From Neisseria mucosa (GTDB lineage Bacteria; Pseudomonadota; Gammaproteobacteria; Burkholderiales; Neisseriaceae), in assembly GCA_003028315.1 (NCBI GenBank), contig CP028150.1:2294001-2358000 (forward strand): DNA of 64,000 nucleotides, in the 5' to 3' direction. The translations under genes and the position numbers were made by a program. This document shows positions 46,804 through 56,023 of the stretch, piece by piece; within the stretch, counting starts at the first letter, position 1, and every line of letters begins with the position of its first letter. The notes under the pieces were generated by a model. The model did not search any database. It was not told the DNA's origin and saw only the letters and a program-made list of their open reading frames with translations.

Positions 46804-47960
46804 GGTCGTCTGAAACGGAGTTTCCGGAGGAAGTAGAGTTTCTGCGAAGCTAAAGTGCAGCTTCTGAAAGTACAGCTTCAACAAGAGTTAAAAATTGCCT
46901 GAAGCTTAAAAGCAGCCTGCCACCCAACCCCCTCTCCCCGTGGGAGAGGGCTAGGGAGAGGGTGGTAAACCGCAGGTTTGCATCAAAGCCTGTGCACTGA
47001 AAACTGAAAGGTCGTCTGAAAACGGAGCTTCTGAAGGAAGCGGGGTTTCTGTGAAGCTAAAACCGAAGCTGCAAAAGAAGCAAAAAGCAGCCTGCACGTT
47101 GGAAATACCGCTCAGCAAACCTTTGGTTTGCCGCCCTCTCCCTAGCCCTCTCCCGCGGAGAGAGGGGGTTGGGTGGCAGGTTGCCTTTAAGGTTCAGGCA
47201 AATTTTCACTTCGTTGAAACTCCGTTTTCAGACGACCTCGTGGAGTACCACAGGCACACGCATCGAGCGGCTGAATCAAAGATTCAGACCGATGGCAGTC
47301 CGCACCCGAGTTTATGCGGCAAACAGCAAGGCTACGGCAGCCCGTCCCCTCTCCCCGTGGGAGAGGGTTAGGGAGAGGGCAGTAAGCCGCAGGCTTGCAT
47401 CAAAGCCGATAACGCTTTCACAAAGCCTGTGCGCTGAAAACGGAAAGGTCGTCTGAAAACGGAGCTTCTGAAGGAAGCGGGGTTTCTGTGAAGCTAAAAC
47501 CGAAGCTGCAAAAGAAGCGAAAAGCAGCCTGCACGTTGAAAATACCGCCAAAGCAAACCTTTGGTTTGCCGCCCTCTCCCTAACCCTCTCCCACGGGGAG
47601 AGGGGATTGGGTTGCAGGCTGCTTTAAGCTTCAGGCGATTTTTAACTTCGTTGAAGCTGCGATTTAGCTTCGCAGAAACTCTACTTCCTTCAGAAGCTCC
47701 GTTTTCAGACGACCTTTTGGAACACCGCAGGCACACGCATCGAGCGGCTGAATCAAAGATTCAGACCGATGGCAGTCCGCACCCGAGTTTATGCGGCAAA
47801 CAGCAAGGCTACGGCAGCCCGTCCCCTCTCCCCGTGGGAGAGGGTTAGGGAGAGGGCAGTAAGCCGCAGGTTTGCATTCAGAACGAAACGAAAACCGCCA
47901 CACGGAGTCTAATCAAACCGGTTACGAAAACAAATAACGCGGCCATATTCCACTTTCAGA
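46804..47960. repeat. Array of partial and full ~440-bp repeats, mixed DUS dialects
   Basis: No gene. One partial unit (about 46803-47005) and two fuller units (about 47006-47443 and 47444-47880), the same family as 43255-44150. AAGCAGCCTGCA occurs at 47085 and 47522 and inverted at 47613; a one-mismatch copy is at 46910. Native DUS copies lie at about 47010, 47227 (inverse), 47447 and 47703 (inverse). Confidence 0.85.
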
Positions 47961-47981
47961 CGACCCAAACCGACCGAAAAA

Positions 47982-48090
47982 GATAGTGGATTAAAATAAA
48001 AATGAGACAAGACGGTAATACCCGCTGTGTACAGCTAGAGTACATAAGGGCGTTGGCAGTGCCGTATCATTGCAATTTTGATCTGCCATA
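47982..48090. repeat. Degraded Correia-type element
   Basis: Begins GATAGTGGATTAAAATAAAA and ends near GATCTGCCATA, about 109 bp, close to the short form of the Correia repeat (ends TATAGTGGATTAA). Internal GAGACAAGACGG and GGGCGTTGGCAGTGCCGTA resemble worn-out forms of the Correia core. It lies just before the small exported cupin gene and could supply promoter elements. Confidence 0.45.
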
Positions 48091-48120
48091 AATTTTGTCT
48101 GCAACCAAAGGAAAACCATC

Positions 48121-48483
48121 ATGAAAAACATCAAAACCCAACTTTTCGCCGTTCTCCTCGGCCTCTCTGCCGCAGCCGTGCCTGCCGCCGAAATAGCCCA
48201 AAGCACGGGCAAAGTCTTTGAAGGCGAAAACTACACCGTCATCCGCGAAACCCTGCCCAAAGGCAAGGAAATCCCCCGCCACAACCACCCCGGCCACACC
48301 CTGCTGGTTACCCAAACCAAAGGCAGCTCGGTATTTTTGTTTGACGGCGGAAAAAGGCAGGAATTGCGGCCGGGCAGTGTCCTGAAGGCGGACGGCAGCG
48401 AATACGTTGCCATCAAAATAACCGACGACAGCGAATTGGTGATTGTGCTGGTGAAGGACGGGAAGAAGGCGGGTGCGGAATAG
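48121..48483 (+). CDS. Exported small cupin-domain protein
   Basis: A 120-residue secreted protein: signal peptide to about residue 23 (AAAVPAAE), then one cupin domain with IPRHNHPGHTLLVTQTKGS (motif 1 His pair) and GSVLKADGSEYVAIKITD. AAAGGAAA precedes ATG 48121. Periplasmic location is inferred. No close relation to the small cupin at 44.2 kb beyond the fold. Confidence 0.75.
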   Translation: MKNIKTQLFAVLLGLSAAAVPAAEIAQSTGKVFEGENYTVIRETLPKGKEIPRHNHPGHTLLVTQTKGSSVFLFDGGKRQELRPGSVLKADGSEYVAIKITDDSELVIVLVKDGKKAGAE

Positions 48484-48607
48484 AATGTCCTTCAGATCGT
48501 CTGAAAAAGCAGTTGGAGACGACCTTCCGCCACCATTGGCAATCGACCTATAATCTATTTCCCGTCCACCCCCGACGAATCCGCCGCCATTGAAGAAAGA
48601 AAGTCCC

Positions 48608-49075
48608 ATGACCGCGCTGCAAACCATCGCCGAACACCTCACCCGACACCGACAAACCGTTACCTGCGCCGAATCCTGCACGGGCGGCCTGCTTGCGGGC
48701 GCATTCACCAGCATCGCGGGCAGCTCGCAATGGTTTCATCAAAGTTTCGTGACTTACAGCAACCAAGCCAAAGAAGAACGCCTCGGCGTCATGCCCGACA
48801 CGCTGCTGAAACACGGCGCGGTCAGCCGTGAAACCGTGTACGAAATGGCGCGCGGTGCGAAAGCCGTCGCACAAGCCGACTACGCCCTGAGTATTTCCGG
48901 CATCGCAGGCCCGGGCGGCGGCAGTGTGGCAAAACCCGTCGGCACGGTGTGGTTCGGGTTGTCCACGCCGACCGAATCGCTGGAGCAAATGAAAATCTTC
49001 AGCGGCGACCGAGAGGCCGTCAGAAATCAGGCCGTCGCCTTCGCCCTTGAATTTTTGGCGGAACATTTGGTTTGA
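48608..49075 (+). CDS. CinA C-terminal-type nicotinamide mononucleotide amidohydrolase
   Basis: A 155-residue stand-alone CinA C-terminal domain (PncC family): TCAESCTGGLLAGAFTSIAGSS, VTYSNQAK, GAVSRETVYEMARGA and SISGIAGPGGGS are all present. It converts NMN to NaMN in the NAD salvage route. Start at ATG 48608 with a GAAAGAAAG ribosome site; the in-frame TTG at 48590 is not used. Confidence 0.93.
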   Translation: MTALQTIAEHLTRHRQTVTCAESCTGGLLAGAFTSIAGSSQWFHQSFVTYSNQAKEERLGVMPDTLLKHGAVSRETVYEMARGAKAVAQADYALSISGIAGPGGGSVAKPVGTVWFGLSTPTESLEQMKIFSGDREAVRNQAVAFALEFLAEHLV

Positions 49076-49197
49076 CGGTTCCCAACGCAAGAACGGCAAA
49101 CCGCGTTCATGCAAGTCTGAAAACCAAGATTCAGGTTTCAGACGACCTTTGCCGCAAAGCAGTTTGGCCGATACGCCCTTGAGAAACTGCTACAATC

Positions 49198-49252
49198 ACG
49201 GTCGTCTGAAGCCCTGTTGCCAGTCGGCATCTAGGTTTCAGACGACCTTTTT
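49198..49252. other. DUS pair upstream of ruvA
   Basis: GGTCGTCTGAAG and TTTCAGACGACCTTTTT lie 25 bases before the ruvA start; a nearby degenerate pair (about 49110-49148) may end the cinA-type gene. Confidence 0.45.
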
Positions 49253-49276
49253 ACCCAACTCCCTAACGGAACCCCC

Positions 49277-49861
49277 ATGATCAGCAGACTGACCGGCAGG
49301 CTCATCGAGAAAAACCCGCCGCAAATCGTCATCGACGTCAACGGCGTCGGCTACGAAGCCGACGTATCCATGCAGACCTTCTACAACCTGCCCGCCTTGG
49401 GCGAAACCGTGCAGCTTTACACCCAGCTTGTCGTCCGTGAAGACGCGCATTTATTGTTCGGTTTTGCGACTGCCGACGAACGGGCGACGTTCCGCCAGTT
49501 GGTCAAAGTCAGCGGCATCGGCGCAAAAACCGCGCTGGGCATACTCTCCGCCATGTCCGCCGACGAGCTTGCCCGCGCGGTTGCCGACGAAGACATCAAA
49601 CGCCTCTCCTTCGCCCCGGGCATCGGCAAAAAGACCGCCGAACGCATGGTTTTGGAACTGCGCGGCAAACTGGTTTCCCATACCGCTGCCGACGGGCTTT
49701 TCACCGCCGCGCCTGCTGCCGACGAAACGGACGACATCGTCAACACCCTGATTGCGTTGGGTTACAACGAACGCGAGGCAAAAGCCGCCATCAAAGGCAT
49801 TCCAAAAGGCACGGAAGTCGGCGAAGGCGTGCGCTTGGCTTTAAAAAACCTGTTGAAATAG
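49277..49861 (+). CDS. ruvA: Holliday junction branch-migration protein RuvA
   Basis: A 194-residue RuvA: N-terminal OB fold ([27 protein letters not shown]), two helix-hairpin-helix motifs ([13 protein letters not shown] and [12 protein letters not shown]), and a C-terminal RuvB-binding domain. ruvB is not adjacent, as is usual in Neisseria. The gene's stop is immediately followed by a DUS (49860). Confidence 0.97.
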   Translation: MISRLTGRLIEKNPPQIVIDVNGVGYEADVSMQTFYNLPALGETVQLYTQLVVREDAHLLFGFATADERATFRQLVKVSGIGAKTALGILSAMSADELARAVADEDIKRLSFAPGIGKKTAERMVLELRGKLVSHTAADGLFTAAPAADETDDIVNTLIALGYNEREAKAAIKGIPKGTEVGEGVRLALKNLLK

Positions 49862-50343
49862 GTCGTCTGAAAACTTTGAGATCAAGGTTTTTAGAGAAAC
49901 TCGTTCATACTCGTTTTCAGACGACCTTTTATTCAATTAACGCGGGTTTGGGATAACTCAAGTAGCGTGGGCTTTGCCCACGAAATCTGCCGTCTAACCA
50001 TCCATTGTTGGACAACAATCTAATTTGTTTTCCTTTCGTGGGCAAAGCCCACGCTACGGGTGACTGTAAGGCAGCTTGTTCCTTCCCCCATCCGGCAGGG
50101 GAAGGTTAGGATGGGGGTGGCTTTGTGGGTTTAGGTAAAATCGGATTCGTTTAGTCCATAAAGCCACCCTCTCCCCGGCCCTCTCCCGCTGGACGGGAGA
50201 GGGGGCAGGTTGTTGAATCGGGAACTGTGTCTGTTATTTATTTAGTGGGCAAAGCCCACGCTACGGGAGAGGGGCAGGTTCGGATACAAATTAAGGTCGC
50301 CTGAAATTTTTCAGACGACCTTGTTTTATATAAACCAACGCGC
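49862..50343. repeat. Intergenic block with DUS pairs and an inverted copy of the composite repeat
   Basis: DUS pair at 49859-49931 (after ruvA) and a short one at 50293-50323 (next to the mutS stop, one arm changed to GGTCGCCTGAA). Between them is the composite repeat in the opposite orientation: GTGGGCTTTGCCCAC palindromes, GAAGGTTAGGATGGGGGTGG and CCCTCTCCCGCT...GGGAGAGGG. No gene. Confidence 0.7.
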
Positions 50344-52965
50344 TTACTCCCCGCCTTCAACAATCTGTTTGAGGCGGTACAGTGCGTCTAGGGCTTCGCG
50401 GGGGGTGAGGTCGTCGGGGCGGATTTGGTTTAGGGCCTCGGCGAGTGAGTTGTGGGCAGGGTTTTCTTGGCTGGCGGCGGTTTGGGATTCTATATCCGCC
50501 GTTTCGTCTGGACTAAACCCGCTGTATTCGTTTTCAGACGACAGGGTGCTGAAGATGTCCAATTGCGGGCGGACGGCGGCGGCTTGGGCTTCGAGTTCGT
50601 CCAGATGTTTTTGGGCGGCTTTGAGGGCGCGGTTGGGCAGGCCGGCGAGTTTGGCGACGGCGATGCCGTAGCTTTTGCTGGCGGGGCCGGGTTCGATGTG
50701 GTGGAGGAAGACGATGTCTTGTCCTTGTTCGAGTGCGGAGAGGTGCATGTTGACTGCCGTTGCGTGGGCTTCGGGCAGTTTGGTCAGTTCGAAATAATGG
50801 GTGGCGAAGAGGCTGAAGGATTTGTTTTTTTGCAGCAGGTGTTCGGCGATGGCGTGCGCGAGGGCGAGGCCGTCGAAGGTGGAGGTGCCGCGTCCGACTT
50901 CGTCCATGAGGACAAGGGATTGGTCGGTGGCGTGGTGGAGGATGTAGGCGGTTTCGCTCATTTCGACCATGAAGGTGGAGCGGTTGGAGGCGAGGTCGTC
51001 GGAGGCGCCGATGCGGGTGAAGATTTGGTCGATGGGGCCGATTTGGGCGGCATCGGCGGGGACGAAGCTGCCGGTGTGCGCCATGAGGACGATGTGGGCA
51101 ACTTGGCGCATGTAGGTGGATTTGCCGCCCATGTTGGGGCCGGTCAGGAGCATGAGGCGGTGTTTGTGGTCGAGGCGGGTGTGGTTGGCGGTGAAGTGGC
51201 GCACTTGTTGTTCGACGACGGGATGGCGGCCGTTTTCGATATGGATGACGGGGTAGTCGGCGAACTCGGGGCAGACGAAGCCGCGTTCGGCGGCGGTGGC
51301 GGCGAAGGTGGAAAGTACGTCCAGTGCGGCGGCGGCTTTGGCGGCTTTTTGAAGCTGGGGAAGGGTCGTCTGAATGTCTTTGAGGAGGGCTTCAAACAGG
51401 CGTTTTTCCAATGCCAATGCTTGTTCTTGCGCGGTCAGGACTTTGTCTTCGAAGGTTTTGAGTTCGGGGGTGATGAAGCGTTCGGCGTTTTTCAGGGTCT
51501 GGCGGCGTTGGTAGTCGGCGGGGGCTTGTTCGGCTTGGACTTTGGATAGCTCGATGTAGAAGCCGTGGACGCGGTTGAACTCGACTTTGAGGGTGGAGAG
51601 GCCGGTGCGTTCGCGTTCGCGCGCTTCGAGGTCGAGCAGGAATTCGTCGCCGTGGTTTTGGATGTGGCGCAACTCGTCGAGTTCTGCCGAATAGCCTTGG
51701 TTGATGACGCCGCCGTCTTTGAGCCAGACGGCGGGTTCGGGCATCACGGCGGCTTTGAGGGTTTCGGCGACGGGCAGGGTTTCGGGGAAAACGGCTTTGA
51801 GGGTTTCTAAGAGGCTGCTGCCCTCGGCGGACAATTCGATTTCGGACAGGGCAAACAGGCTGTCGCGCAGGGCGGCGAGGTCGCGCGGGCGGGCGTTGCC
51901 GACAGCGATGCGGGCGGCGATGCGTTCGATGTCCGCGATGTTTTTCAGACGACCTTGCAGGGTTTCGTATTGCGAACCCAGCGCGGCAACGGCTTCTTGG
52001 CGGGCGCGGATGTGGGCGCGGCTGCGTAAGGGGTGGTGCAGCCAGAGTGCCAAGAGGCGGCTGCCCATGTGGGTGGCGCAGCCGTCGAGTATGGAAAACA
52101 GGGTCGGCGATTTTTTGCCGGAGAGGGTTTGCGTGATTTCGAGATTGCGGCGCGTGGCGGCGTCCATGCCGATATATTGGCTGTCGGTTTCGAGCGAAAT
52201 GCCGTCGAGGTGCTGCGGCATCAGGTTTTGCGTCAGGCGGATGTAGTTCAGCAGCGCGCCCGCCGCGCCGACGGCGGCTTCGTGTTCCTTGCCGTCCAAA
52301 CCGAAGCCGTGCAGGTCCTGACAGCCGAAGTATTCGGTCAACAATTTCGCGCCGGCGTCGGCGGCAAACTGCCACGAGTTCAGGCGCGTGATGTTGGCGG
52401 AGGTCGTCTGAAAACCATTAGGCAGGCTTTTGCCTTCGGGCAACAGGATTTCCGCCGCCTGCAAACGCGCCAGCTCGTCGGCGAGTTTGTCTGCCGTCGT
52501 CAGCTTGGTTTTGAATTCGCCGCTTTGCAAAGATGCCCACGCGATGGCGACGTGTTTTTTATCCGCGTTCACCGCCGCGATGCGGTTGGTTTCCTTGTCT
52601 TCCAAAAACGCCGCGTCGGTCAGCGTGCCGGGCGTAACGATGCGCACGACTTTGCGCTCTACCGGCCCTTTGCCCGCGCCGACTTCGCCCACCTGCTCGC
52701 ACATCGCCACGCTTTTGCCCATCTTCACCAACCGCGCCAGATACTGCTCCGCCGCGTGAAACGGCACGCCCGCCATCTTAATCGGCACGCCGTCCATCTG
52801 CCCGCGCGTGGTCAGGGTGATGTCCAACAGCTTCGCCGCTTCCACCGCGTCATCCAAAAACAGCTCGTAAAAATCGCCCATGCGGTAAAACACCAGCTTG
52901 TCGGCGTGCTGCGATTTGATGGCGAGATACTGCTGCATCATCGGGGAAACGGCGGATTTGCTCAT
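50344..52965 (-). CDS. mutS: DNA mismatch repair protein MutS
   Basis: A 873-residue MutS. The mismatch-contact motif near the N-terminus reads [18 protein letters not shown] (Phe and Glu of FxE), the Walker A loop is GPNMGGKST, and Walker B with the ABC signature follows ([16 protein letters not shown]). The extreme C-terminal part holds the helix-turn-helix and tetramer region. Start ATG 52965 gives [14 protein letters not shown]; an in-frame ATG at 52980 adds five residues. Internal DUS copies encode GRLKN (about 51950) and others. Confidence 0.97.
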   Translation of the reverse strand: MSKSAVSPMMQQYLAIKSQHADKLVFYRMGDFYELFLDDAVEAAKLLDITLTTRGQMDGVPIKMAGVPFHAAEQYLARLVKMGKSVAMCEQVGEVGAGKGPVERKVVRIVTPGTLTDAAFLEDKETNRIAAVNADKKHVAIAWASLQSGEFKTKLTTADKLADELARLQAAEILLPEGKSLPNGFQTTSANITRLNSWQFAADAGAKLLTEYFGCQDLHGFGLDGKEHEAAVGAAGALLNYIRLTQNLMPQHLDGISLETDSQYIGMDAATRRNLEITQTLSGKKSPTLFSILDGCATHMGSRLLALWLHHPLRSRAHIRARQEAVAALGSQYETLQGRLKNIADIERIAARIAVGNARPRDLAALRDSLFALSEIELSAEGSSLLETLKAVFPETLPVAETLKAAVMPEPAVWLKDGGVINQGYSAELDELRHIQNHGDEFLLDLEARERERTGLSTLKVEFNRVHGFYIELSKVQAEQAPADYQRRQTLKNAERFITPELKTFEDKVLTAQEQALALEKRLFEALLKDIQTTLPQLQKAAKAAAALDVLSTFAATAAERGFVCPEFADYPVIHIENGRHPVVEQQVRHFTANHTRLDHKHRLMLLTGPNMGGKSTYMRQVAHIVLMAHTGSFVPADAAQIGPIDQIFTRIGASDDLASNRSTFMVEMSETAYILHHATDQSLVLMDEVGRGTSTFDGLALAHAIAEHLLQKNKSFSLFATHYFELTKLPEAHATAVNMHLSALEQGQDIVFLHHIEPGPASKSYGIAVAKLAGLPNRALKAAQKHLDELEAQAAAVRPQLDIFSTLSSENEYSGFSPDETADIESQTAASQENPAHNSLAEALNQIRPDDLTPREALDALYRLKQIVEGGE

Positions 52966-53002
52966 GGGAATGCCTTGCAAAACGGAAAAGCCTTATTGTA
53001 GC

Positions 53003-53048
53003 AAAAGGTCGTCTGAAACCCTAAAACAAGGTTTCAGACGACCTTTTT
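53003..53048 (-). terminator. DUS inverted-pair terminator after ftsX
   Basis: Perfect DUS pair with T-run between the ftsX stop (53072) and the mutS start, both leftward. Confidence 0.65.
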
Positions 53049-53071
53049 GCCTTTGCTTCAATCCAATGATT

Positions 53072-53989
53072 TTATTTCTTGGCTCTAAAGCCCAAAAGAT
53101 GTTGCGTGGTGGCAAGCCATGCGCCGAAGACGCCTAGGGCGATGACGAAGCCGAACACCAGCGAAACTTCGCTGAAATGGAAGAAACGCCAGCCGATGTT
53201 GAGCCCGTAGGGCTTGAAGATGGCATCTACCAACGGGCGCACGGCGGAGAGCAGCCAGCCGCACAGTCCCAAGCTGACGGCGGCGGAGAAGATACTCTGC
53301 CACATGGCTTGATAGAGGAAGGGGCGGCGGATGAACGATGCGGGCGCGCCGAGCAGCTTGGTGATTTCGATTTCTTCTTTGCGGCTGAGGATTTGCAGAC
53401 GGATGGTATTGTGCGCGACAAGGACGAACGCCATACCCAGCGTCAGTGAAAGAAACCATAAAATTTTACGGATGAACTCGTTGATTTGATACAGCGTTTG
53501 CACCCATTCGGTGTCCATGGTGGCGGATTCGACCATGGGCAGCTTGACCATATCCTGATAAATCGCCTGCATTTGTGCGGGCGGTGTAGCGGGATCGGGC
53601 GTGACGATAAATGCGTCGGGCAAGGGGTTGCCGTCGAGCATGGAAACGAGGTTTTGATCGAGGTTGGATTGCAGCTCTTCCAAGCCTTCCTGCTTGCTGA
53701 TGAAACGGATTTTGTTGAGGCGGGCATCGCGTTCCAACAGGTTGCGGACGGTATCGCTGTCGGCTTTGGATGCGTCGGTTTCCATATAGAGCGTGATTTG
53801 CGGCGACTCGTTGAGCTTGCCTAAAACGCTTTGTCCGCTTTGGATGCCCAAATACATGAAAAGCGGCAGGGTCATGGCAACGGCGAGCATCAGGAGGGTG
53901 AGCAGCGTGCCGACGGGTTGGCGCAGGAGCTGTTTGAGCGCAGTGCGCGCGGATTCGACGTGCAGCGAGACGTAGTGGATGATGCTCAT
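53072..53989 (-). CDS. ftsX: Cell division ABC transporter permease FtsX
   Basis: A 305-residue membrane protein with four helices (about residues 22-44, 176-198, 228-250 and 278-300) and a large periplasmic loop between the first two, the standard FtsX layout. With FtsE it controls peptidoglycan amidases at the septum. Its start overlaps the ftsE stop by four bases (ATGA), so the two are translationally coupled. Confidence 0.95.
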   Translation of the reverse strand: MSIIHYVSLHVESARTALKQLLRQPVGTLLTLLMLAVAMTLPLFMYLGIQSGQSVLGKLNESPQITLYMETDASKADSDTVRNLLERDARLNKIRFISKQEGLEELQSNLDQNLVSMLDGNPLPDAFIVTPDPATPPAQMQAIYQDMVKLPMVESATMDTEWVQTLYQINEFIRKILWFLSLTLGMAFVLVAHNTIRLQILSRKEEIEITKLLGAPASFIRRPFLYQAMWQSIFSAAVSLGLCGWLLSAVRPLVDAIFKPYGLNIGWRFFHFSEVSLVFGFVIALGVFGAWLATTQHLLGFRAKK

Positions 53990-54636
53990 GCGAGTCGTCC
54001 TTTCGAGAGGCGCAGAATGCGGTGGCCGTAGTCTGCCATGAGGGTTTCGTCATGGGCGGCGACGATGACGGTGGTTCCTGCTTCGTGGAAGGTTTTGAAC
54101 AATTCCATGATGTCGAGCGCGTAGGCGCGGTCGAGGTTGGCGGAGGGTTCGTCGGCAATCAGGAGGCTGGGTTGGTGGACGACGGCGCGGGCGATACACA
54201 GGCGTTGCTGTTCGCCGCCTGAGAGGGTTACGGGATCGTCCAATTCGCGGCCTTTCAAGCCGACTTTTTCAATGGCGATGCGGGCGCGTTCTTCGGCTTT
54301 GCGCGGCTGATAACCGATAATCCGCAGCGGCAGGATGACGTTTTGCAGGACGTTGCGGTCATAGAGGATTTTATGGTCTTGGAACACGATGCCGATATGC
54401 TGGCGCATGAAGCCGATTTGGTTGTCGCTCAATTCGCCCAAGTCTTGGTTGTTGAACCACACTTTGCCTTTGCTGGGTTTGGTAATACCGGAAATCAGCT
54501 TGAGGATAGTGGACTTGCCGGAGCCGGAATGGCCGGCGATAAATATCATTTCGCCTTTTTTGATTTGGAAGCTGACGTTTTTCAGGGCTTCAAAACCGCC
54601 TGGATAGGTTTTGGAAACTTGTTCGAAACGGATCAT
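53986..54636 (-). CDS. ftsE: Cell division ATP-binding protein FtsE
   Basis: A 216-residue ABC ATPase: Walker A GHSGSGKST, signature LSGGEQQRLCIARA, Walker B LLIADEP. The ATG at 54636 gives the conserved MIRFEQVSKTYPGG start; the in-frame codon at 54675 is not needed. Two DnaA-box-like sequences lie upstream. Confidence 0.96.
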   Translation of the reverse strand: MIRFEQVSKTYPGGFEALKNVSFQIKKGEMIFIAGHSGSGKSTILKLISGITKPSKGKVWFNNQDLGELSDNQIGFMRQHIGIVFQDHKILYDRNVLQNVILPLRIIGYQPRKAEERARIAIEKVGLKGRELDDPVTLSGGEQQRLCIARAVVHQPSLLIADEPSANLDRAYALDIMELFKTFHEAGTTVIVAAHDETLMADYGHRILRLSKGRLA

Positions 54637-54969
54637 AAGGTATTCCTGGAAAGGGGTCAGGACAAACTTATCCACAGTTAATCCACAAAAGGATGCGCTA
54701 TCGGAGATAGGTCGTCTGAAAAATAGGATATGTGCCGAATTATAAAGATTTCGGCGTTTTTTTGATAGTTTGCTCAGATATGGACGGCGGTAGGCAAAGC
54801 GTCGGACTGACGGCTTTACAACACAATATTACAAGTGTGATTGTCGCGTTTGCAAAATGCTTAAATACTTATCCACATGTCGAAAAGTCGTCTGAAAAGG
54901 ATTTCGGCGTTTCAATTAAACCCGCCGTATCCGTTTTCAGACGACCTTCCACATCGGTTTCAGCCCGAC
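54637..54969. promoter_or_regulatory. AT-rich ftsEX upstream region with DnaA boxes
   Basis: TTATCCACA occurs exactly at 54668-54676 and 54869-54877, and TTAATCCACA, close to it, at 54678-54687. The first pair is only 32 bases before the ftsE start. The region is AT-rich between them. A wide-loop DUS pair (54887-54949) lies next to the tlpA-like stop. No gene seen. Confidence 0.55.
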
Positions 54970-55452
54970 TTATTTACATTTTTCTTTAGCCGCATTGACG
55001 GCGGCGGTCAGGCTTTTTTCGTTGACTTCGCCAGTGATGGTTTGTTTGTAGCCGCATTTCGGCGCTTCGACGACGGTGAACGGCAATACGCCGACGTTGT
55101 TGCCGTAAGACTTCATGAAATTGCGGCTGTCCGCGCCGGTATAGCGCCAAACATGATAGCTGACGGGGGTTTGTTTCAGGAATTTGCCGATGTTGTCGGA
55201 AGTATCCAACGCGATGCCGACCATATCGACGCTGCCTTTTTTCTGCGCTTTGTACCAAGCGGACATGGCGGGCATTTCCTTACGGCACGGACCGCACCAG
55301 GTCGCCCACAGATTCACCACGCGCACGGGAGCTTTGAGCGATTGCAGGCTTTGCGGCTTGTTGTCGTTCCAGCCCGCCAGCGGATCGGCGGCAAACGCAG
55401 GGGCAGACAGGGCTGCAGTCATCAAAACAGAGGCAAGCAATAATTTTTTCAT
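54970..55452 (-). CDS. TlpA/ResA-like periplasmic thioredoxin
   Basis: A 160-residue exported thioredoxin: signal peptide to about residue 22 (APAFAAD), then VVNLWATWCGPCRKEMPAM with the redox pair CGPC and the LPFTVV cis-Pro loop. It should keep cysteines of a periplasmic client reduced or oxidised, for example during cytochrome c maturation; the partner is not visible. ATG 55452 with AAGG nine bases upstream is preferred over ATG 55461. Near the C-terminus is an extra cysteine pair (KCGYKQ and EKCK). Confidence 0.9.
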   Translation of the reverse strand: MKKLLLASVLMTAALSAPAFAADPLAGWNDNKPQSLQSLKAPVRVVNLWATWCGPCRKEMPAMSAWYKAQKKGSVDMVGIALDTSDNIGKFLKQTPVSYHVWRYTGADSRNFMKSYGNNVGVLPFTVVEAPKCGYKQTITGEVNEKSLTAAVNAAKEKCK

Positions 55453-55641
55453 AAGTTCCATCCTTTGCATCAATCAGATTGATGGCATTGTAACCCCTTT
55501 CAGCGTGCTGTCTATGGAGAAAATGAAGATGTTGGATTTTAGCGGTAAAAAATGACGATTATCGGGTGATAAGTTGAGGAAATTTCCAATGCAGCCGATA
55601 ATAAAGCCCATCAGCAAAATCTATAAACATCGGAGAACTCT

Positions 55642-56001
55642 ATGTCGTCTGAATTCACGCTCTACCACAATCCCCGTTGCAGCAAATCGCGCGCCGCTTT
55701 CGACCTGCTCGAAGCGCGCGGCATCAAAGCCGAAGTCGTCAAATACCTCGACACCCCGCCCGACTTGGCGACACTGAAAGACATTTTCGCCAAGCTGGGC
55801 TTAGAGTCCGTACGCGGCATGATGCGCGTCAAAGACGACTTGTACAAAGAACTCGGTTTGGACAAGCCCGACCTCGACAACCAAGCCCTGCTCGAAGCCA
55901 TCGCCGCCCACCCTGCCCTGCTCGAACGCCCCATCCTGACCACACGGGACAAAGCCGCCATCGGCAGACCGCTCGAAAACATCGAAGCCTTGTTGGACTG
56001 A
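55642..56001 (+). CDS. ArsC-family (YfgD-type) glutaredoxin-like reductase
   Basis: A 119-residue protein of the ArsC/Spx thioredoxin-fold group: YHNPRCSKSRAAFDLLEARG (Cys13 with the CSKS motif), KYLDTPPD, and RPILTTRDKAAIGRP. It resembles arsenate reductase ArsC and E. coli YfgD; true arsenate reduction is unproven because no ars genes are nearby. The downstream YdcF-like gene starts 22 bases after the stop. Confidence 0.9.
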   Translation: MSSEFTLYHNPRCSKSRAAFDLLEARGIKAEVVKYLDTPPDLATLKDIFAKLGLESVRGMMRVKDDLYKELGLDKPDLDNQALLEAIAAHPALLERPILTTRDKAAIGRPLENIEALLD

Positions 56002-56023
56002 AGCGCGGGAAGGCTGTCCCTAC

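Noticed and set aside
45880..46884. Long leftward frame opposite the siderophore receptor
   Set aside because: Shadow of the receptor gene; composition without motifs, and the receptor frame is complete with plug and barrel.
54637..54969. Possible replication origin
   Set aside because: Only two or three DnaA boxes, no dnaA/dnaN neighbours and no clear unwinding element beyond general AT-richness.
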